From: Opitutus terrae PB90-1
Lineage (GTDB): Bacteria > Verrucomicrobiota > Verrucomicrobiia > Opitutales > Opitutaceae
Assembly (NCBI RefSeq): GCF_000019965.1
Contig: NC_010571.1
Location: forward strand, 5,465,001 to 5,529,000
Direction of reading: 5' to 3'
DNA length: 64,000 bases
Shown here: positions 61,433-64,000 of the stretch, in pieces
How the letters are laid out: every line of letters begins with the position of its first letter
How positions within the stretch are numbered: the first letter of the stretch is position 1
Made by a program: the position numbers and the translations under genes
The notes under the pieces: generated by a model
Databases searched by the model: none
Told to the model about the DNA's origin: nothing
What the model saw: the letters and a program-made list of their open reading frames with translations, nothing else

Positions 61433-64000
61433 ATGAAAAGATTTCTCCTGCCCTTCCTCTCGTTTTCCGCCGTCGTTGCTCTGTTTTCCCTTCGCGCCGC
61501 CGAGCCCGCGCCACGTCAGTTTGGCGACGCCACTCCGCTCGAATGGTCGAAGCGAATGGCGCAATCGGAAATGGCGCGCAAAGGCGACACGATGTTTCAC
61601 GGCGGCAGCCGCGCCCGCGCGCGGTGGGACTACACCACCTCGCTCTTCGGGCTCTCGCTGCTGAAACTCGCCGATCGCACCGGCGACCGCACCTTCGCGG
61701 ACTACGGCGCGCAAACCGCCGAGTCATTCATTCGGCCGGACGGCTCCATCGCGACCTACGAGATGGAGGACTACAACATCGACATGATTCCTCCGGGGAA
61801 GGTCATGCTCCTCCGCTGGGAGCAGGGCGTGCGCGATGCGAAGTTCATGACCGCGCTCGAGACGCTGCGCGCGCAGATGCGGAAGCATCCGCGGACCAGT
61901 GACGGCGGGTTCTGGCACAAGCAGCGTTATCCCTACCAGATGTGGCTCGACGGTCTGTTCATGGCGTCGCCGTTCCTGGCCCACTACGCCAAAGTCTTCG
62001 AGGAGCCCGAGCTCTTCGACGAGGTGGCGAAACAAATCCTGCTGATGGACCAGCATGCCTGCGATCCGAAGACCGGGCTGCACTACCACGCGTGGGACGA
62101 AAAGCGCGCGCAACCGTGGGCGAACAAGGAAACGGGCCACTCCCCGAATTTCTGGGGCCGCGCCGAAGGCTGGTACGCGATGGCGCTGGTCGACTCGCTC
62201 GACTTCTTTTCGCCCACACATCCGGACGTGGAAAAAATCAACGAGGTGCTGCGTCGCGTGGCCGACGGCGTCGTCCGCTGGCAGGATCCGAAGACCGGGC
62301 TCTGGTGGCAGGTGATGGACCAGGGTAACCGCGAGGGGAACTACCTCGAGGCGACCGCCTCCAGCATGTTCGTCTACTCGCTCGCGAAGGCGATCAACCG
62401 CGGTTATCTGCCGCGCGAGAAATACCTGCCCGCCGTCCTCAAGGGCTACGAGGGCATCATTCGCGACCTCATCCGCCGCGACCCGGACGGCAAGATCAAC
62501 CTCACGCGCTGTTGCGCCGTCGCCGGGCTCGGCTACACCACGTCGACGGGTCGGCCGCGCGATGGCAGCTTCGAGTATTACATCAGCGAGCCGATCATCG
62601 ACAATGACCTCAAGGGGGTCGGCCCCTTCATCCTCGCCGGGCTCGAGCTCGACCAACTGCTCGCCGATGCAAGTGGCCCGGCGCGTGAGCGCAAGGATCT
62701 CGGCGCCCGCGGCTGGTCGGACTACGAGGCCGTGCTCGCGCGGATCCAGCCGCCGACGTTTCCCGATCGTGATTTTCCCATCACTGATTTCGGCGCGAAG
62801 CCCGACGCCGACTGCACCGACGCGATCCGCGCGGCGATCGACGCCTGCCACCAGGCCGGCGGCGGCCGTGTTGTCGTGCCCGCGGGCGAATGGCTGACCG
62901 GCGCGATTCACCTCCGGAGCAACGTCAACCTCCACGTCGCGAAAGGCGCCACGCTCCGCTGGGTTTTCGACCTCGCCAAATACCCGATCGTCTTCACCCG
63001 CTGGGAAGGCGTCGAGTGCATGAACTTCTCTCCATTCATCTACGCGTGGGAGCAAGAGAACATCGCCATCACCGGCGAGGGCACGCTGGATGGCGGCTCC
63101 GATTGGAGCACCTGGTGGGGCTGGAACGACAAGCGCGACGGCACGGCGCCGAAACAGCGCGCCGCCCGCAACCGGCTGATCCAGATGGGCGAAACCAACG
63201 TACCCGTCGCCGAACGCGTCTTCGGTGCGAACGACTTCCTGCGGCCGAATTTCGTGCAGCCCTACCGCTGCAAGAACATCCTCATCGAGGGCGTCAGCAT
63301 CATCCGATCGCCGATGTGGGAACTGCATCCGGTGCTCTCGCAGAACATCACCGTGCGCAACGTGAAGATCACTTCGCACGGACCGAACAACGACGGCTTC
63401 GATCCCGAATCCTGCCGCGACATTCTGGTCGAGGACACGCTGTTCGACACCGGCGACGATTGCATCGCGATCAAGTCCGGCCGCAACGGCGACGGGCGGC
63501 GCGTGAACGTCCCGACCGAGAACATGGTCATCCGCCGCTGCGTGATGAAGGACGGCCACGGCGGCGTGGTGCTCGGCAGCGAATGCACCGGCGGCATCCG
63601 CAACATCTTCGTCGAGGATTGCGAGATGGACAGCCCGGACCTTGACCGCGGGTTGCGCTTCAAGAACAACGCGGTCCGCGGCGGCGTGCTCGAGAATGTT
63701 TTCATGCGCAACGTGAAGATCGGCCGCGTGGGCGAGGCCGTCCTGACCATCGACCTGCTGTACGAGGAGGGCGCGAAGGGCGCGTTCAAACCGATCGTCC
63801 GCAACGTGCAGATGGAAAACATCACCAGCTCGGCCAGCCCGCGCGTCATGTACATCCGCGGTTTCCCCGGCGCGGTGATCGAAGACATTCGCATCAGCAA
63901 CTCGACATTCAACAGTGTGACCGAAACCGAGGTCGTGCAGCACGCCGGAACCATCACGTTGAAGAACGTCACGATCACCCCTGCCAAGGGCACCCGCAGC
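61433..64000 (+). CDS. GH105 unsaturated uronyl hydrolase fused to GH28 polygalacturonase (C-terminus off window)
   Basis: The ATG at 61433 opens a frame of at least 856 codons that is still open at the window end. A signal peptide (MKRFLLPFLSFSAVVALFSL, cleavage after RAA) leads into a GH105/YteR-like domain (about 25-395) with WDYTTSLFGLSLLKLAD, the catalytic-Asp segment YQMWLDGLFMASPFLAHYA and WGRAEGWYAMALVDSL. A GH28 parallel-beta-helix domain follows (from about 447, FPITDFGAKPDADCTDAI) with NNDGFDPE, GDDCIAIKSG, GHGGVVLG and RGLRFKNN, the GH28 catalytic and binding motifs. GH28 would cut polygalacturonate or rhamnogalacturonate and GH105 would release the unsaturated end residue feeding KduI. 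The fusion puts both steps in one exported enzyme. Long minus-strand frames here are shadows. Confidence 0.93.
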   Translation, partial: MKRFLLPFLSFSAVVALFSLRAAEPAPRQFGDATPLEWSKRMAQSEMARKGDTMFHGGSRARARWDYTTSLFGLSLLKLADRTGDRTFADYGAQTAESFIRPDGSIATYEMEDYNIDMIPPGKVMLLRWEQGVRDAKFMTALETLRAQMRKHPRTSDGGFWHKQRYPYQMWLDGLFMASPFLAHYAKVFEEPELFDEVAKQILLMDQHACDPKTGLHYHAWDEKRAQPWANKETGHSPNFWGRAEGWYAMALVDSLDFFSPTHPDVEKINEVLRRVADGVVRWQDPKTGLWWQVMDQGNREGNYLEATASSMFVYSLAKAINRGYLPREKYLPAVLKGYEGIIRDLIRRDPDGKINLTRCCAVAGLGYTTSTGRPRDGSFEYYISEPIIDNDLKGVGPFILAGLELDQLLADASGPARERKDLGARGWSDYEAVLARIQPPTFPDRDFPITDFGAKPDADCTDAIRAAIDACHQAGGGRVVVPAGEWLTGAIHLRSNVNLHVAKGATLRWVFDLAKYPIVFTRWEGVECMNFSPFIYAWEQENIAITGEGTLDGGSDWSTWWGWNDKRDGTAPKQRAARNRLIQMGETNVPVAERVFGANDFLRPNFVQPYRCKNILIEGVSIIRSPMWELHPVLSQNITVRNVKITSHGPNNDGFDPESCRDILVEDTLFDTGDDCIAIKSGRNGDGRRVNVPTENMVIRRCVMKDGHGGVVLGSECTGGIRNIFVEDCEMDSPDLDRGLRFKNNAVRGGVLENVFMRNVKIGRVGEAVLTIDLLYEEGAKGAFKPIVRNVQMENITSSASPRVMYIRGFPGAVIEDIRISNSTFNSVTETEVVQHAGTITLKNVTITPAKGTRS

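Noticed and set aside
61724-63943. 739-codon minus-strand frame
   Set aside because: It is antisense to the GH105-GH28 gene, which has signal peptide and catalytic motifs in order.

Overview
The window is a high-GC bacterial chromosome segment. It most resembles an Opitutus-type Verrucomicrobiota. The grounds are a TonB-dependent receptor with an LSPFEV-type N-terminus, a full pectin/oligogalacturonide locus, very large secreted Ig-like repeat proteins, many hybrid or NarL-type two-component genes and abundant short palindromic repeats. The taxon is inferred from gene content, not from a marker search.

Layout. 1-12.5 kb is mostly housekeeping on the minus strand: a Sel1/coiled-coil protein running off the left edge, an ATP-grasp-like protein, prfB with its programmed +1 frameshift, a membrane pseudokinase, tatC, and the GDP-fucose pair fcl and gmd. 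12.8-20 kb has an aldehyde dehydrogenase, a stand-alone YcaO protein preceded by a 72-residue exported peptide with two Cys, a hybrid sensor kinase (propeller/Y_Y_Y/HK/REC/HPt) and a NarL-type regulator. 20.2-42.4 kb is a surface-protein island. It holds two giant secreted proteins (1848 and 2829 aa) that share a C-terminal domain of about 260 aa. Between them lies a 7TM histidine kinase/LuxR regulator operon, and the second giant is followed by a cassette of sulfotransferase, tail-collar protein, DUF6916-like protein, GNAT, second sulfotransferase, Nif11-like leader peptide and methyltransferase. 42.4-64 kb is a pectin-use locus.

The pectin locus makes a complete pathway. A TonB-dependent receptor imports oligosaccharides. 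A GH105-GH28 fusion enzyme, which runs off the right edge, and two large six-hairpin-type glycosidases cut them. KduI and KduD convert the unsaturated uronate product to 2-keto-3-deoxygluconate, and KdgK plus the KDPG aldolase take it to pyruvate and glyceraldehyde 3-phosphate. A LacI-type regulator is divergent from the receptor, with a long palindrome between them.

Short palindromic elements with terminal inverted repeats (TTGTAGGGC/GCCCTACAA, TGTAGCCGGG/CCCGGCTACA, or GGCACGGGC cores) are scattered through the intergenic regions. Several are embedded in frame inside genes. The strongest candidates for undescribed biology are the YcaO plus exported peptide pair and the Nif11/sulfotransferase/tail-collar/DUF4347 island with its shared C-terminal domain. 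No rRNA, tRNA, CRISPR array or IS transposase was seen.
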